In this document: positions 44,453-54,019 of the stretch, in pieces
How the letters are laid out: every line of letters begins with the position of its first letter
Position numbering within the stretch: the first letter of the stretch is position 1
Assembly (NCBI GenBank): GCA_025454975.1
Contig: JALONK010000010.1
Coordinates: 1-64,000 of the forward strand
Direction: 5' to 3'
Length of the DNA stretch: 64,000 nucleotides
From: Bacteroidia bacterium
Lineage (GTDB): Bacteria; Bacteroidota; Bacteroidia; UKL13-3
The notes under the pieces: model-generated
Databases searched by the model: none
Told to the model about the DNA's origin: nothing
The model's input: only the letters and a program-made list of their open reading frames with translations
Position numbers and translations under genes: made by a program

Positions 44453-46819
44453 TTAAAATTTAAAATTCCACGCAACTGAAGGTAAAATTGGAAACAGATA
44501 TACCATATATGCCCTTACTCGTTGCGCTTCAAGATCGGGAACAAAATAGATAAAATATGGATTCGCCCTGTTATATAAATTGTAAATACTAAAATTCCAC
44601 GACGATTCAAACTTTTCAGTTTGTTTGGCTACGTAAGTAAAAGATACATCCAACCTATGGTAAGCCGGCAAGCGATAATCATTAATTCGATCGTATAAAT
44701 CAATAAACGTAATTTTGGGTTCACCCGTTATTAAATCAAATCCGGGTTGATAGGTATAGCGAGCTGTTGGAAGCGTAGTAGCGTTGCCTGTGCCATACAC
44801 AAATACCCCATTCACTGTCCACTTATTATTTATTTGATAGGTAGCTACAATACTAATATCATGTGTTCTGTCATACCTAAAGAAAAACGGGCGACCATTA
44901 TTCAATTCATCAAATTGTCGAGTAGTTCTACTCCAAGTATAACCAATCCAACCTGTTAAACGACCAAATTTTTTCTTAGCAAAAAACTCGATACCATAAG
45001 ATAATCCTTCGCCAAATACCATTTCATTCTCTAGGTTTTGGTTGAAAAATAAATTAGCACCGGGTTTAAATTCAATTTGATTAAACATAGGTTTATAATA
45101 GGCTTCGATAGAAGTTTCATATTCATTTTTATTGAAGTTTTTATAAACACCAACTGCATATTGATACGCCAATTGTGGTTTTACGCGCTGTGATGAAGGC
45201 ACCCATAAATCGGCAGGAAATTGAGCACCACTGGTAGTTGCTAAATGTAAAAACTGATAAACCCTGTTGAATGATGCTTTTAAGGATGTAGTAGAGTTTA
45301 ACAAATAAGTAGCTGCCAAACGTGGTTCAATGCCGGGATAGGTAACTATTGGTTCGCCCGACTTATATGTTTTTCCGTCGCCAATAACCAAGTCTTGATC
45401 GTCGAATATTTTTTCGGTAAACGGACCAACTTGTGTAAATAAAACACCACGTAATCCGGCGTTTACGGTTAACCTGCTACCTAATTTAAATTCATCTAAA
45501 AAATAAATTGCAGCTTCGTGAGCATATTGTTTATTGATGGCTTCATTAATTACAATTGTACCTACCTGCCCTGTTGCAATGCCTGGAGTAAATGTATGCC
45601 AAATATAAGAAGCACCAAATTTCATGTTATGATTACCTGACAGGTAGATAAAATCGTGTTTTAAATTCCAATCTTGAAGACCACTGCTGAGCACAAAACC
45701 GTTAGAACCAAATTCAAACTTATTGTTTAAATCATATCGGTTATATACAGCCACAGTATTGCTGAATAATTTTTTATTGTATTGATGAAACCACTTGGCA
45801 CTAACTGCGGCATTTCCCCAACCTACATTGAATCGAACTAAATTATTGGTTGGGCTTCTAAAACTAAAGATATCACGGCCATAATATGCCGATATTACTA
45901 TTTTATCTTTATCTGAAAATTGATAATGAAATTTTGCGTTAAAATCATAAAAGTAATAACCATTTGCTCGTTGCTCGGTAGTTAAAAACGGTCTGGCGAT
46001 AGCGTCAATATAAGTTCTTCGTCCAGCAATCATAAATCCACTTTTGCCCTTTTTTATCGGACCTTCTACACTTAACCTTGATGAGATTAATCCGACTCCT
46101 CCGTTAGTTACAAACTTTTTATCATTACCCTCTTTAAGATTTACATTTAAAATAGATGAAAGTCTCCCACCATAATTTGCAGGCATCCCGCCTTTTATTA
46201 CTTCTATATTTTTTACCGCATCCGTATTAAAAACCGACAAAAATCCTAATAAATGAGAGGGATTATAAATAACCGCATCATCCATTAACACCAGGTTTTG
46301 ATCAGGTCCTCCTCCCCTTACATAAAATCCGGTACCTCCTTCACCTCCACTTTTAATCCCCGGAAGAAGTGTTATGGCTTTCAACACATCCGGTTCACCA
46401 AAAATTACCGGTAATCCTTTTACTTGTTCTGCTGTTAGTTCAACACGACTCATTTCGGTGCTGGTCACATTTTTGTCATTTCTGTTCCCAATAATAAGTG
46501 CCTCTTTCTTTTCTATAACAGTTGGCGATAAAACCAATGGCAGGTTCACGTTTTTGCCATTTACCACAACTACTTTTATTTGTTTATTAAGGTAACCTAA
46601 ATAGCTAATTGTTAAGGTATAAGTTCCGTCGGCAATTTTTAGTTTAAACTGACCGTTTTCGTTGGTAGTAGTTCCTGTATTGAGTTCCACCACTTTTATG
46701 GTAGCACCTATCAATGATTCACCTGTAGTTGAATCTTTAATAGTACCGGAGATTTGCTGTGCATGAGTATCAGCAAAAAAAACTATAAATAAAATAAGGA
46801 ATATAAAACTACTTTTCAC
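44453..46819 (-). CDS. TonB-dependent outer-membrane receptor with CarboxypepD_reg domain
   Basis: The 788-residue protein has a signal peptide ending in THAQQ, a CarboxypepD_reg domain (21-105, GTIKDSTTGESLIGATIKV), a plug domain (RVELTAEQVKGLPVIFGEPDVLKAI, FYVRGGGPDQNLVLMDDAVIYNP) and a 22-strand-type barrel to the C-terminus. These receptors import large or scarce substrates using TonB energy; the substrate is not known. Translation starts at GTG 46819, since no ATG fits the signal peptide. It forms an operon with the DUF4249 lipoprotein one base downstream. Confidence 0.9.
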   Translation of the reverse strand: MKSSFIFLILFIVFFADTHAQQISGTIKDSTTGESLIGATIKVVELNTGTTTNENGQFKLKIADGTYTLTISYLGYLNKQIKVVVVNGKNVNLPLVLSPTVIEKKEALIIGNRNDKNVTSTEMSRVELTAEQVKGLPVIFGEPDVLKAITLLPGIKSGGEGGTGFYVRGGGPDQNLVLMDDAVIYNPSHLLGFLSVFNTDAVKNIEVIKGGMPANYGGRLSSILNVNLKEGNDKKFVTNGGVGLISSRLSVEGPIKKGKSGFMIAGRRTYIDAIARPFLTTEQRANGYYFYDFNAKFHYQFSDKDKIVISAYYGRDIFSFRSPTNNLVRFNVGWGNAAVSAKWFHQYNKKLFSNTVAVYNRYDLNNKFEFGSNGFVLSSGLQDWNLKHDFIYLSGNHNMKFGASYIWHTFTPGIATGQVGTIVINEAINKQYAHEAAIYFLDEFKLGSRLTVNAGLRGVLFTQVGPFTEKIFDDQDLVIGDGKTYKSGEPIVTYPGIEPRLAATYLLNSTTSLKASFNRVYQFLHLATTSGAQFPADLWVPSSQRVKPQLAYQYAVGVYKNFNKNEYETSIEAYYKPMFNQIEFKPGANLFFNQNLENEMVFGEGLSYGIEFFAKKKFGRLTGWIGYTWSRTTRQFDELNNGRPFFFRYDRTHDISIVATYQINNKWTVNGVFVYGTGNATTLPTARYTYQPGFDLITGEPKITFIDLYDRINDYRLPAYHRLDVSFTYVAKQTEKFESSWNFSIYNLYNRANPYFIYFVPDLEAQRVRAYMVYLFPILPSVAWNFKF

Positions 46820-47055
46820 CGAATAATTGACACTTAAAGCACACTTTTCGTTTTCTACGAATTGTTATTAGTAACGATAAAAACCATAAATTAAGGTGCA
46901 ATGTTTAAAAAATTCATGAATATTTTATTACGAATTTTATAAATTACCGACCTAAACACTTGATGAAGTTCAGTTTACGATTGCTTTTAAATTGACAATA
47001 ATCATGATGAGTATTGGCGACATATTAGCATCTTTGTTTGTGAAATTTTAATACT

Positions 47056-47826
47056 ATGATACGATTTGAATATTTGGAAGAAAATAAAGATAAATTCAGG
47101 GAGCTTTTCCTTACTGCTAAACCTTTTCCCCATATTGGAATTGACGAGGTGTGCGAGCCGCAAAAGTTGATGGAACTTTATCAGCTTATTCCTGATATTG
47201 AAACTCCAAGTGCTGATTACGTTTTTGGTAAAAATAAATTCGAAAAGTCAAAGTTCCGCGAACTCGGTGGTGTATTTGAAGAATTATATCTCGACTTCAC
47301 TTCAAAAAGATTTCAAGAATGGTTAAAATACGTGAGTAATGAAGATGTATTTGTTGATGAAACCTTTTATGGTGGTGGCATTCATCAGGGTAAAACAGGA
47401 AGCTATTTAGATATGCATGCCGATTTTAATTACCATCCATTAAACGATAAATGGTTCAGAAACCTAAATTTATTATTATACATCAACAAAGATTGGAAAA
47501 AAGAATACGGAGGCGAATTGAAATTAGAGCATAGCGACACCGGGGTAAAAACAGCAGTTGATGTTCCTTTTAACCGCTTAGCAATTATGTTATGCAGGGG
47601 ATACACTTTACATGGTTACGATGCTATAAAATTTCCAGAAGGTAAGTACCGCACCAGTATTGCTGCGTATGCCTATACTTTGCATCAAACACCATTAGAA
47701 AAAGCAAGAACAACCGAATGGCATGTTGAGAAATCGAATCCGGTAAAATATCTCCTATCAAAAATTTGGGTTCCTGCTGTTCGTTTAAAATCTAAATTTA
47801 GCAAGAGTAAAACAGCCGATCATTAA
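47056..47826 (+). CDS. 2-oxoglutarate/Fe(II)-dependent oxygenase
   Basis: The 256-residue protein has a double-stranded beta-helix core with the iron triad H121-x-D123 (DMHADFNYHP) and H186 (LHGYDAI), plus R199 (YRTSIAAYAY) placed to bind the 2-oxoglutarate carboxylate. This spacing is typical of prolyl-4-hydroxylase-like enzymes. The middle run LNLLLYINKDWKKEYGGELKL is also typical. The substrate is unknown; relatives hydroxylate proteins or sugars or nucleotides. The stop shares a base with the ispD start (TAATG), so they are coupled. Confidence 0.85.
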   Translation: MIRFEYLEENKDKFRELFLTAKPFPHIGIDEVCEPQKLMELYQLIPDIETPSADYVFGKNKFEKSKFRELGGVFEELYLDFTSKRFQEWLKYVSNEDVFVDETFYGGGIHQGKTGSYLDMHADFNYHPLNDKWFRNLNLLLYINKDWKKEYGGELKLEHSDTGVKTAVDVPFNRLAIMLCRGYTLHGYDAIKFPEGKYRTSIAAYAYTLHQTPLEKARTTEWHVEKSNPVKYLLSKIWVPAVRLKSKFSKSKTADH

Positions 47827-48497
47827 TGGTATCACAAAGTAGATTTGCCATTATTGTTGCAGGCGGCTCAGGTATCCGAATGGGAACTGAAATTCCTAAA
47901 CAGTTTTTATTGATTAATAATTTACCGGTGTTGATGCATACTATCAATAAGTTTAATGATAGTAATGCAAAAATTATTCTGGTGTTGCCCATTCAACATT
48001 TCGACTATTGGAATAACCTCTGTACTACTTATCAATTTACGGTACCACACACATTAGTTGCAGGTGGAAAAGAAAGATATGAAAGCGTAAATAATGGTTT
48101 GAAACAAATTACTCAAGAAGGGGTAGTAGCAATTCATGATGGCGTTAGGCCATGCGTTTCAACTGAATTAATAGAGCGTTGTTTTAATGAAGCTGAGCAA
48201 TATAATAATGCTGTAGCGGCAGTTAAGCCTAAAGACAGCATACGCATGAAACAACCTGAAGGAAGCATAAGTGTAAACCGAGATGATTATTACTTGGTAC
48301 AAACCCCTCAAGTTTTTCAACTAAACTTACTTAAAAATGCTTATGACCGCTTAAGTGGTTCACATTTCACCGATGATGCTTCGGTATTTGAATCTGCCGG
48401 ATATCAAATACACCTAACAACAGGTGATTATAAAAATATCAAAATAACCACACCTGACGACTTAATATTAGCATCAGCGTTTATGAACGAGAAGTAG
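47826..48497 (+). CDS. ispD: 2-C-methyl-D-erythritol 4-phosphate cytidylyltransferase
   Basis: The 223-residue enzyme adds CMP to methylerythritol phosphate in isoprenoid synthesis. The N-terminal VAGGSGIRMGTEIPKQFLLI binds CTP, VAIHDGVRPCVS carries the invariant Asp and Arg, and VQTPQVFQLNLL and TDDASVFES are typical of the C-terminal half. It overlaps the upstream oxygenase gene by one base and the convergent tryptophan dioxygenase gene by 17 bases. The pathway partner ispF lies at 17.4 kb. Confidence 0.94.
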   Translation: MVSQSRFAIIVAGGSGIRMGTEIPKQFLLINNLPVLMHTINKFNDSNAKIILVLPIQHFDYWNNLCTTYQFTVPHTLVAGGKERYESVNNGLKQITQEGVVAIHDGVRPCVSTELIERCFNEAEQYNNAVAAVKPKDSIRMKQPEGSISVNRDDYYLVQTPQVFQLNLLKNAYDRLSGSHFTDDASVFESAGYQIHLTTGDYKNIKITTPDDLILASAFMNEK

Positions 48498-49458
48498 TAC
48501 TATTTTTCGTTAATAAATCAATTATCCCTTGTTTTCCCCACTCTTCAATTTCAGTTTCTGTCCACAGTTGAGGATAAAAAATGCGTTTTTGAAAACGAGG
48601 AGGAAGATACTTTTGCCAATTAGTTCCACCTGTTGCTGCGATATCTTCCGGACTTTTGTGTAAGTATCTTACTGCCGAACGATAATGTTGCAATGGCCAA
48701 TTCACATTTACATTTAAATCGAATTGACGTAATTGCTCAATTAATTCGGGATGTTGTTGATCAGATTCACTTAAATTAGTGTAGGCTATCCAAAGATTTT
48801 TAGTAGCATATTCTTTTGCTAAAACTAATAATTGATCGCTATATTTTTGTTCAAACTGAGTAAGCGTTAAGGTTTTTTTACCCGAGGCTAATTCGGTAGC
48901 TCCTGCTTTCCAATACACGTGATCAAACTGATCTTCCATTGAAGATGCAAAGGTTATTTTATTGCGGTAATCTTTATCAATTAAATTAACAAAATCGGTA
49001 GCACAAATTTCTACCATACGGTATTGAGCACTTTGAAAACCACTGGCCGGCAATAAACTCATTCTATACTTTAAAAACTGTGATTGTTCCATTCCATCAA
49101 CCATAATTTCAAAAGAATGAATTAGGTTTCTGAAATAGGCATTCATGCGTTTTACGCGGGCGGCAAAAAAATCCGGATTAATATGTTCAGCATGCTCAGC
49201 AACTTGCTCCATTTCGTGCAAGGTAAGCTTAAAATAAAGCTCAGTTATTTGATGATAGATAATAAAAATAACTTCATCCTTTATGGGTGTACGAGGCTTT
49301 TGAAGTGTTAATAACGTATCCACCTCAATATAGTCCCAATAATTTAAATAATTTGCATAGAGTAAACCCTCTAAATATGCTTTTAAATCTTGGCCCGATT
49401 TAGTATATTTCTGTTCAAGTTTACTTAGTAATTCTAAGGTTTGTTCATCAAGTTTCAT
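48481..49458 (-). CDS. Tryptophan 2,3-dioxygenase family protein
   Basis: The 325-residue helical heme protein resembles tryptophan 2,3-dioxygenase. IIYHQITELYFKLTLHEME carries the distal His, SGFQSAQYRMVE the substrate-binding Arg, WPLQHYRSAVRYL the proximal heme His, and ATGGTNWQKYLP the late loop. The enzyme opens the indole ring to N-formylkynurenine. It is longer and more divergent than the Xanthomonas form (about 298 residues), in line with the type found in Bacteroidota. No kynureninase or other kynurenine-pathway gene adjoins it. It overlaps ispD by 17 bases at the 3' end. Confidence 0.82.
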   Translation of the reverse strand: MKLDEQTLELLSKLEQKYTKSGQDLKAYLEGLLYANYLNYWDYIEVDTLLTLQKPRTPIKDEVIFIIYHQITELYFKLTLHEMEQVAEHAEHINPDFFAARVKRMNAYFRNLIHSFEIMVDGMEQSQFLKYRMSLLPASGFQSAQYRMVEICATDFVNLIDKDYRNKITFASSMEDQFDHVYWKAGATELASGKKTLTLTQFEQKYSDQLLVLAKEYATKNLWIAYTNLSESDQQHPELIEQLRQFDLNVNVNWPLQHYRSAVRYLHKSPEDIAATGGTNWQKYLPPRFQKRIFYPQLWTETEIEEWGKQGIIDLLTKNSTTSRS

Positions 49459-49476
49459 ATAGGGGGGAGTAAGTTT

Positions 49477-50016
49477 TTAAAAAGGTGAAATAAATGTATT
49501 GAATGGAGATAACAATTGATCTTTTTCACTAATGATGGCATCAGAGGTTCCCCATTGAATATTTAAATCTGCATCATTCCATAATATACCACCTTCGCTT
49601 GCCTTGTTATAATAGTTGGTACATTTATATTCAAAAATAGTATTGTCTTCCAGGGTTACAAAACCGTGTGCAAAACCGGCCGGAATCCAAAACTGGGTTT
49701 TGTTATTCTCATTTAATTCAATCGAAAAATTTTTACCATATGTTACCGAATCTTTCCTGATATCAACCACTACATCAAGCACTGCTCCCTTCACTACCCG
49801 CACCAATTTACCTTGTGCAAATGGTGGTGCTTGAAAATGTAATCCTCGTAATGCGCCTTTTTGAGATAAAGATTGATTGTCTTGAACAAAAGTGTCGGTT
49901 ATCCCAAACTCTTTATATTTAGCTACACTAAATGTTTCATAAAAGTATCCTCTTTCGTCGAAAAACACTTTCGGAGTAATAATTAATAATCCGTTTATGA
50001 ATGTGGTTTGAACCAT
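49477..50016 (-). CDS. rfbC: dTDP-4-dehydrorhamnose 3,5-epimerase
   Basis: The 179-residue cupin-type enzyme epimerises dTDP-4-keto-6-deoxyglucose on the way to dTDP-L-rhamnose, used in surface polysaccharides. The catalytic His lies in LRGLHFQAPPFAQGKLVRVVKGA, and DVRKDS-like DIRKDSVTYGK and IPAGFAHGFVTLED are typical motifs. The other rhamnose genes (rfbA, rfbB, rfbD) are not in the window. A good promoter sits upstream. ATG 50016; it lies 18 bp ahead of the tryptophan dioxygenase gene on the same strand. Confidence 0.94.
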   Translation of the reverse strand: MVQTTFINGLLIITPKVFFDERGYFYETFSVAKYKEFGITDTFVQDNQSLSQKGALRGLHFQAPPFAQGKLVRVVKGAVLDVVVDIRKDSVTYGKNFSIELNENNKTQFWIPAGFAHGFVTLEDNTIFEYKCTNYYNKASEGGILWNDADLNIQWGTSDAIISEKDQLLSPFNTFISPF

Positions 50017-50039
50017 TATAATGCTTTTTTAAGATTTGG

Positions 50040-50068
50040 CAAATGTAAGGATAATATTCTATCTGCAA
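50040..50068 (-). promoter_or_regulatory. Bacteroidota-type promoter of rfbC
   Basis: On the minus strand TTG (50068-50066), an 18-bp spacer and tacatttg (50047-50040) match the TTG / TAnnTTTG pattern. The predicted start lies about 17 bp before the rfbC ATG. Confidence 0.45.
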
Positions 50069-50117
50069 CTAACGAGTAAATGTATCGTTTTTCATAAAAA
50101 CTCTTATTTTTGTCACC

Positions 50118-51038
50118 ATGGAAGAAAACCGCAAAAACTCGGGTAAAATCTATTATATCATAATTATAATAATCTTACTGGCTTTAAACGGCCTCTTTAC
50201 GTATAACTATTTTAATACCGACAAAAAATTAGTACAAACGGAAGAAACATTATTCGCAACTGATTCAGCAAAAGCGGCTTTAGAAAAAGTACTTACCGAA
50301 ACGGCGAGTGAACTCGATTTATATAAAGGCAAAAACAAAGAACTTGATGCATTTTTAAAAGAGAAAAATGATTCGCTGCAAGAATATGCCGACCGTATAG
50401 ACAACCTATTAAGAACAGGGAAACTTACCAAGCTACAATTAGAAAAAGCCCTTGAGGAAATTGATCAATTAAGGTATTATAAAAGAAAATACTTGAATCA
50501 GATTGATTCATTATCTACACAAATTACAGTTTTAAACCGCGAAAATGCTTCACTTAAAGGTTCTATAGATCAGGAAAAAAGAAGAAATGAAAACCTGAAA
50601 ATGGAAAACGTGAAATTGAATAACAAGGTTGCAATTGGTGCAAAGTTAAATGCACGTCAAATTTATGTTGCCGGTGTTAAGCAACGCTCGAATGGAAAAG
50701 AAAGAGAAACAAACAGAGCCTCGCAAGTTGAAAAACTTAAAATTACATTTAACATTGACGAGAATTATGTGAATGATCCGGGTGAAAAGAAAATTTATAT
50801 AAAAGTAATTGGCCCCGATGGATCAACTATGTACAATGAAAGTGCAGGGTCAGGCTCCTTTAATTTCCAAGGCCAGGAATCATTATACTCAACCGTGCAT
50901 CAATTCGAATTCGAACAAAAGTCGACCGACATTACCTTGTATTGGACAAGAGGTACAACTTTTGGTAAAGGCGAATACAAAATAGAATTGTATGCTGATG
51001 GATTTATGATTGGTCAATCCACCTTCGAACTAAAATAA
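50118..51038 (+). CDS. Membrane-anchored coiled-coil protein of unknown function
   Basis: The 306-residue protein has a short cytoplasmic start, one transmembrane segment (about 11-30, IYYIIIIIILLALNGLFTY), a long coiled coil from about 38 to 175 and a beta-rich C-terminal domain (about 205-306: KLKITFNIDENYVNDPGEKKIYIKVIGP, GEYKIELYADGFMIGQSTF). The C-terminal part resembles a small beta-sandwich and would lie in the periplasm. I know the architecture from other Bacteroidota but not a function. It stands alone between rfbC and an APC permease. Confidence 0.7.
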   Translation: MEENRKNSGKIYYIIIIIILLALNGLFTYNYFNTDKKLVQTEETLFATDSAKAALEKVLTETASELDLYKGKNKELDAFLKEKNDSLQEYADRIDNLLRTGKLTKLQLEKALEEIDQLRYYKRKYLNQIDSLSTQITVLNRENASLKGSIDQEKRRNENLKMENVKLNNKVAIGAKLNARQIYVAGVKQRSNGKERETNRASQVEKLKITFNIDENYVNDPGEKKIYIKVIGPDGSTMYNESAGSGSFNFQGQESLYSTVHQFEFEQKSTDITLYWTRGTTFGKGEYKIELYADGFMIGQSTFELK

Positions 51039-51207
51039 CATTTTTTTGTTTCCCCGTTTATCCCTTAGGGCTATCTACTTGGTAAAGTTATTAGGAAGGA
51101 AAGTAGCATCTGCTGAGGTATGCAATAATATTTACTCACTTGTATGATTTCCAATAAATTGTTTCATTATTAGTTGTGCTTAAAAGATTTTCATTACTTT
51201 TAAAGAA

Positions 51208-52557
51208 ATGAAAAAACAACTCTCCTTATTTGATTGCATAATGCTGATAGCCGGCAGTATGATTGGTTCCGGAATATTTATTGTTCCTGCATCCATGAGT
51301 TTAAAATTGCAATCACCATTTATGGTAATCTTGGCATGGATAATTACTACTATACTTACAGTATTTGCAGCTTTAAGTTACGGAGAATTAGCAGCTATCA
51401 TGCCTAAAGCCGGTGGTCAGTATGTTTACTTAAAAGAAGCTTACAATAAATCAATTGCTTTTTTGTACGGGTGGACTTTTTTCACCGTTATTCAAACCGG
51501 AACTATTGCTGCTGTTGCAGTGGCTTTTGCAAATTTCAGCGGAGTTTTCTTTACCCAAATAAATGATTCAAATACTATTTTACAATTGGGCAATTATTCA
51601 ATTAACACCAAACAAGTTTTAGGTATTTTTATTGTTTGGGCACTAACATTTACAAACATGCGCGGCTTAAAAACCGGTGCGGTTATACAGAATACTTTTA
51701 CGATTGCAAAAATTGGCGCGCTGGTATTAATGATTGGAGCAGGACTATATTTTATACTCACCCACTCCCCTCAACAAATTGATTGGATACCTTCTGAGCT
51801 TAACCTTGATTATTCGTTCTGGGGAATATTTTGTACGGCAATGGTAGGTAGTATTTTTAGCAGTGATGCATGGAATAATGTAACGTTTACCGGTGGCGAA
51901 ATTCAACAACCCGGTAAAACCTTACCATTATCTTTAATTATTGGTACAACTAGTGTGCTAACATTATATATCGTAATCAACCTTATTTATTTATACATAT
52001 TGCCTTTTAACGCCATTGCTCACGCACCAAATGAAAGAGTAGGCACTTTGTTGCTAAACACCATAGCAGATGATGCAGGTTTATACTTAATGGCAGGATT
52101 GATTATGGTAAGTACCTTTGGATGTATTAACGGATTAACCTTAAGCGGCGCAAGAGTATATTATGCCATGGCCTTGGATGGCTTATTTTTTAAACAAGCC
52201 GGTAAACTTAATCAACAAGATGTACCACAATTTGCTTTGTATATTCAAGCTATTTGGACCAGTTGTTTGGTATTAAGCGGAGGTTATGGCGACCTGCTCA
52301 ATTATGTAGTAATAGCAGTGCTTTTATTTTATATTATCACAGTTGCTGGTGTTATCAGGTTAAGAAGCAAACAACCTAACACAACTCGAACTTATAAAGT
52401 ATGGGGATATCCTATAGTTCCAATAGTGTATATCATTGGAGCAAGCTTTATATGTATCAACTTATTGTTATTCGAACCTAACAATACCGTTCCGGGATTA
52501 TTAATAGTAATCAGTGGTTTTCCTGTTTATTATTTTTTAAAAAGAAAATTAGCCTAA
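51208..52557 (+). CDS. APC superfamily amino acid permease
   Basis: The 449-residue inner-membrane protein has about 12 hydrophobic segments. The first has the substrate-binding signature GSMIGSGIFIVPASM, and segment 6 has FSSDAWNNVTFTGGEI, as in LAT/serine-threonine exchanger-like members of the APC family. It would move an amino acid with protons or by exchange; specificity cannot be read. The 3' end overlaps the convergent pntB stop by 9 bases. The 169 bp upstream hold no recognisable gene. Confidence 0.88.
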   Translation: MKKQLSLFDCIMLIAGSMIGSGIFIVPASMSLKLQSPFMVILAWIITTILTVFAALSYGELAAIMPKAGGQYVYLKEAYNKSIAFLYGWTFFTVIQTGTIAAVAVAFANFSGVFFTQINDSNTILQLGNYSINTKQVLGIFIVWALTFTNMRGLKTGAVIQNTFTIAKIGALVLMIGAGLYFILTHSPQQIDWIPSELNLDYSFWGIFCTAMVGSIFSSDAWNNVTFTGGEIQQPGKTLPLSLIIGTTSVLTLYIVINLIYLYILPFNAIAHAPNERVGTLLLNTIADDAGLYLMAGLIMVSTFGCINGLTLSGARVYYAMALDGLFFKQAGKLNQQDVPQFALYIQAIWTSCLVLSGGYGDLLNYVVIAVLLFYIITVAGVIRLRSKQPNTTRTYKVWGYPIVPIVYIIGASFICINLLLFEPNNTVPGLLIVISGFPVYYFLKRKLA

Positions 52558-53997
52558 CGATTTAATTTCACTAACTAATTGAGTAAGCGCTTTTTTGGCA
52601 TCACCAAAAAGCATGCTTGTTTTAGGTTTAAAAAACAATTCGTTTTCAATACCGGCATAACCGGCCTTCATGCTTCGTTTATTTACAATAACTTGAGCGG
52701 CACTTTCTACTTCCAAAATCGGCATGCCATAAATGGGTGAAGAAGGATCAGTTTTAGCCGCAGGATTCACAACATCATTTGCTCCCACAACCAACACTAC
52801 ATCAGTTGTAGAAAATTCAGGATTTATCTCTTCCATTTCAACCAATTTATCATAACTCACATTACTCTCTGCAAGCAACACATTCATGTGTCCTGGCATT
52901 CTACCGGCAACCGGATGAATGGCATATTTTACCTCCACTCCTTCCTTTTCTAATATCTCTTCCAATTCGTGCACCACATGTTGAGCTTGTGCCACGGCTA
53001 ATCCATATCCGGGAACAACTATTACCTTTTTAGCATACTTCATTAAAATGGCTGCATCGCTTGCTGTAACCTCCTTTATGCTGCCTTGAATGGTACTACC
53101 TGAAGCCGTTGATGCTGCTCCACCACCAAAATTCCCGATCAACACATTTGTTAGCGAACGGTTCATGGCCTTGCACATCACAATAGTAAGTAAGGTTCCT
53201 GCACTTCCTACTAAAACTCCGCCAATCAGCATCACTTTATTGTCATATAAAAATCCGCCACTTGCCGCTGCTACACCTGTAAATGAATTGAGCAATGAAA
53301 TCACCACCGGCATATCTGCACCACCTATAGGCATTACAAACAATACACCATATAAAAGCGACAATATCAATACAGCATAAAACAACTCAATGGTTTCTTC
53401 ACTTGAACCCATGATGGTAAAACTACTTAATGCAACAATTACCAATAACAAACCGATATTTATAAACTGCTGAAGTTTAAACGAACGGTCTTTTACTTTA
53501 CCACTTAACTTTCCCCAAGCAACAATACTTCCTGCAAATGATACCGAGCCAATAACTAAACCAATGATAATAGTGAGCAGTTGACCTTTGGGTAGTTTTG
53601 AAAAAAAAGAATAACCACCTTGTGCATAGGTTTCCATTGAAAACCCGGATGTTAAATGATTAAACTCTATCACAGAAATAAGCATGGCACAGGCACCACC
53701 CATACCATTAAACAAGCTCACCATTTCAGGCATTGCAGTCATTTGCACCTTTTTAGCGGCTATCCAACCTACAATGCTACCTACTAATAAACCTCCGAAA
53801 ATAAATGGTAAATTTTTAAGATGATTGCCGGCTGCATCGGTATATAAAAATATAGTTCCAAAAATAGCTAAGCCCATGCCGAATGCTGCCATTAAATTAC
53901 CTTTACGAGCAGTGGATGGATTACCTAAATATTTTAATCCCAAAATAAAGGTTACTGATGCAACCAAGTATATAATTTCTAACAGGTGAGTTCCCAT
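52549..53997 (-). CDS. pntB: NAD(P) transhydrogenase, beta subunit
   Basis: The 482-residue subunit has an N-terminal membrane domain of about nine segments (1-270), then the NADP-binding domain III with VVPGYGLAVAQAQHVVHEL, HPVAGRMPGHMNVLLAE and VLVVGANDVVNPAA. The complex uses the proton gradient to reduce NADP with NADH. The order pntAA-pntAB-pntB on the minus strand is a complete three-part operon. ATG 53997; 22 bp after the small subunit. Confidence 0.94.
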   Translation of the reverse strand: MGTHLLEIIYLVASVTFILGLKYLGNPSTARKGNLMAAFGMGLAIFGTIFLYTDAAGNHLKNLPFIFGGLLVGSIVGWIAAKKVQMTAMPEMVSLFNGMGGACAMLISVIEFNHLTSGFSMETYAQGGYSFFSKLPKGQLLTIIIGLVIGSVSFAGSIVAWGKLSGKVKDRSFKLQQFINIGLLLVIVALSSFTIMGSSEETIELFYAVLILSLLYGVLFVMPIGGADMPVVISLLNSFTGVAAASGGFLYDNKVMLIGGVLVGSAGTLLTIVMCKAMNRSLTNVLIGNFGGGAASTASGSTIQGSIKEVTASDAAILMKYAKKVIVVPGYGLAVAQAQHVVHELEEILEKEGVEVKYAIHPVAGRMPGHMNVLLAESNVSYDKLVEMEEINPEFSTTDVVLVVGANDVVNPAAKTDPSSPIYGMPILEVESAAQVIVNKRSMKAGYAGIENELFFKPKTSMLFGDAKKALTQLVSEIKSLG

Positions 53998-54019
53998 AAT
54001 TTAAATAAATAAAGTTTAG

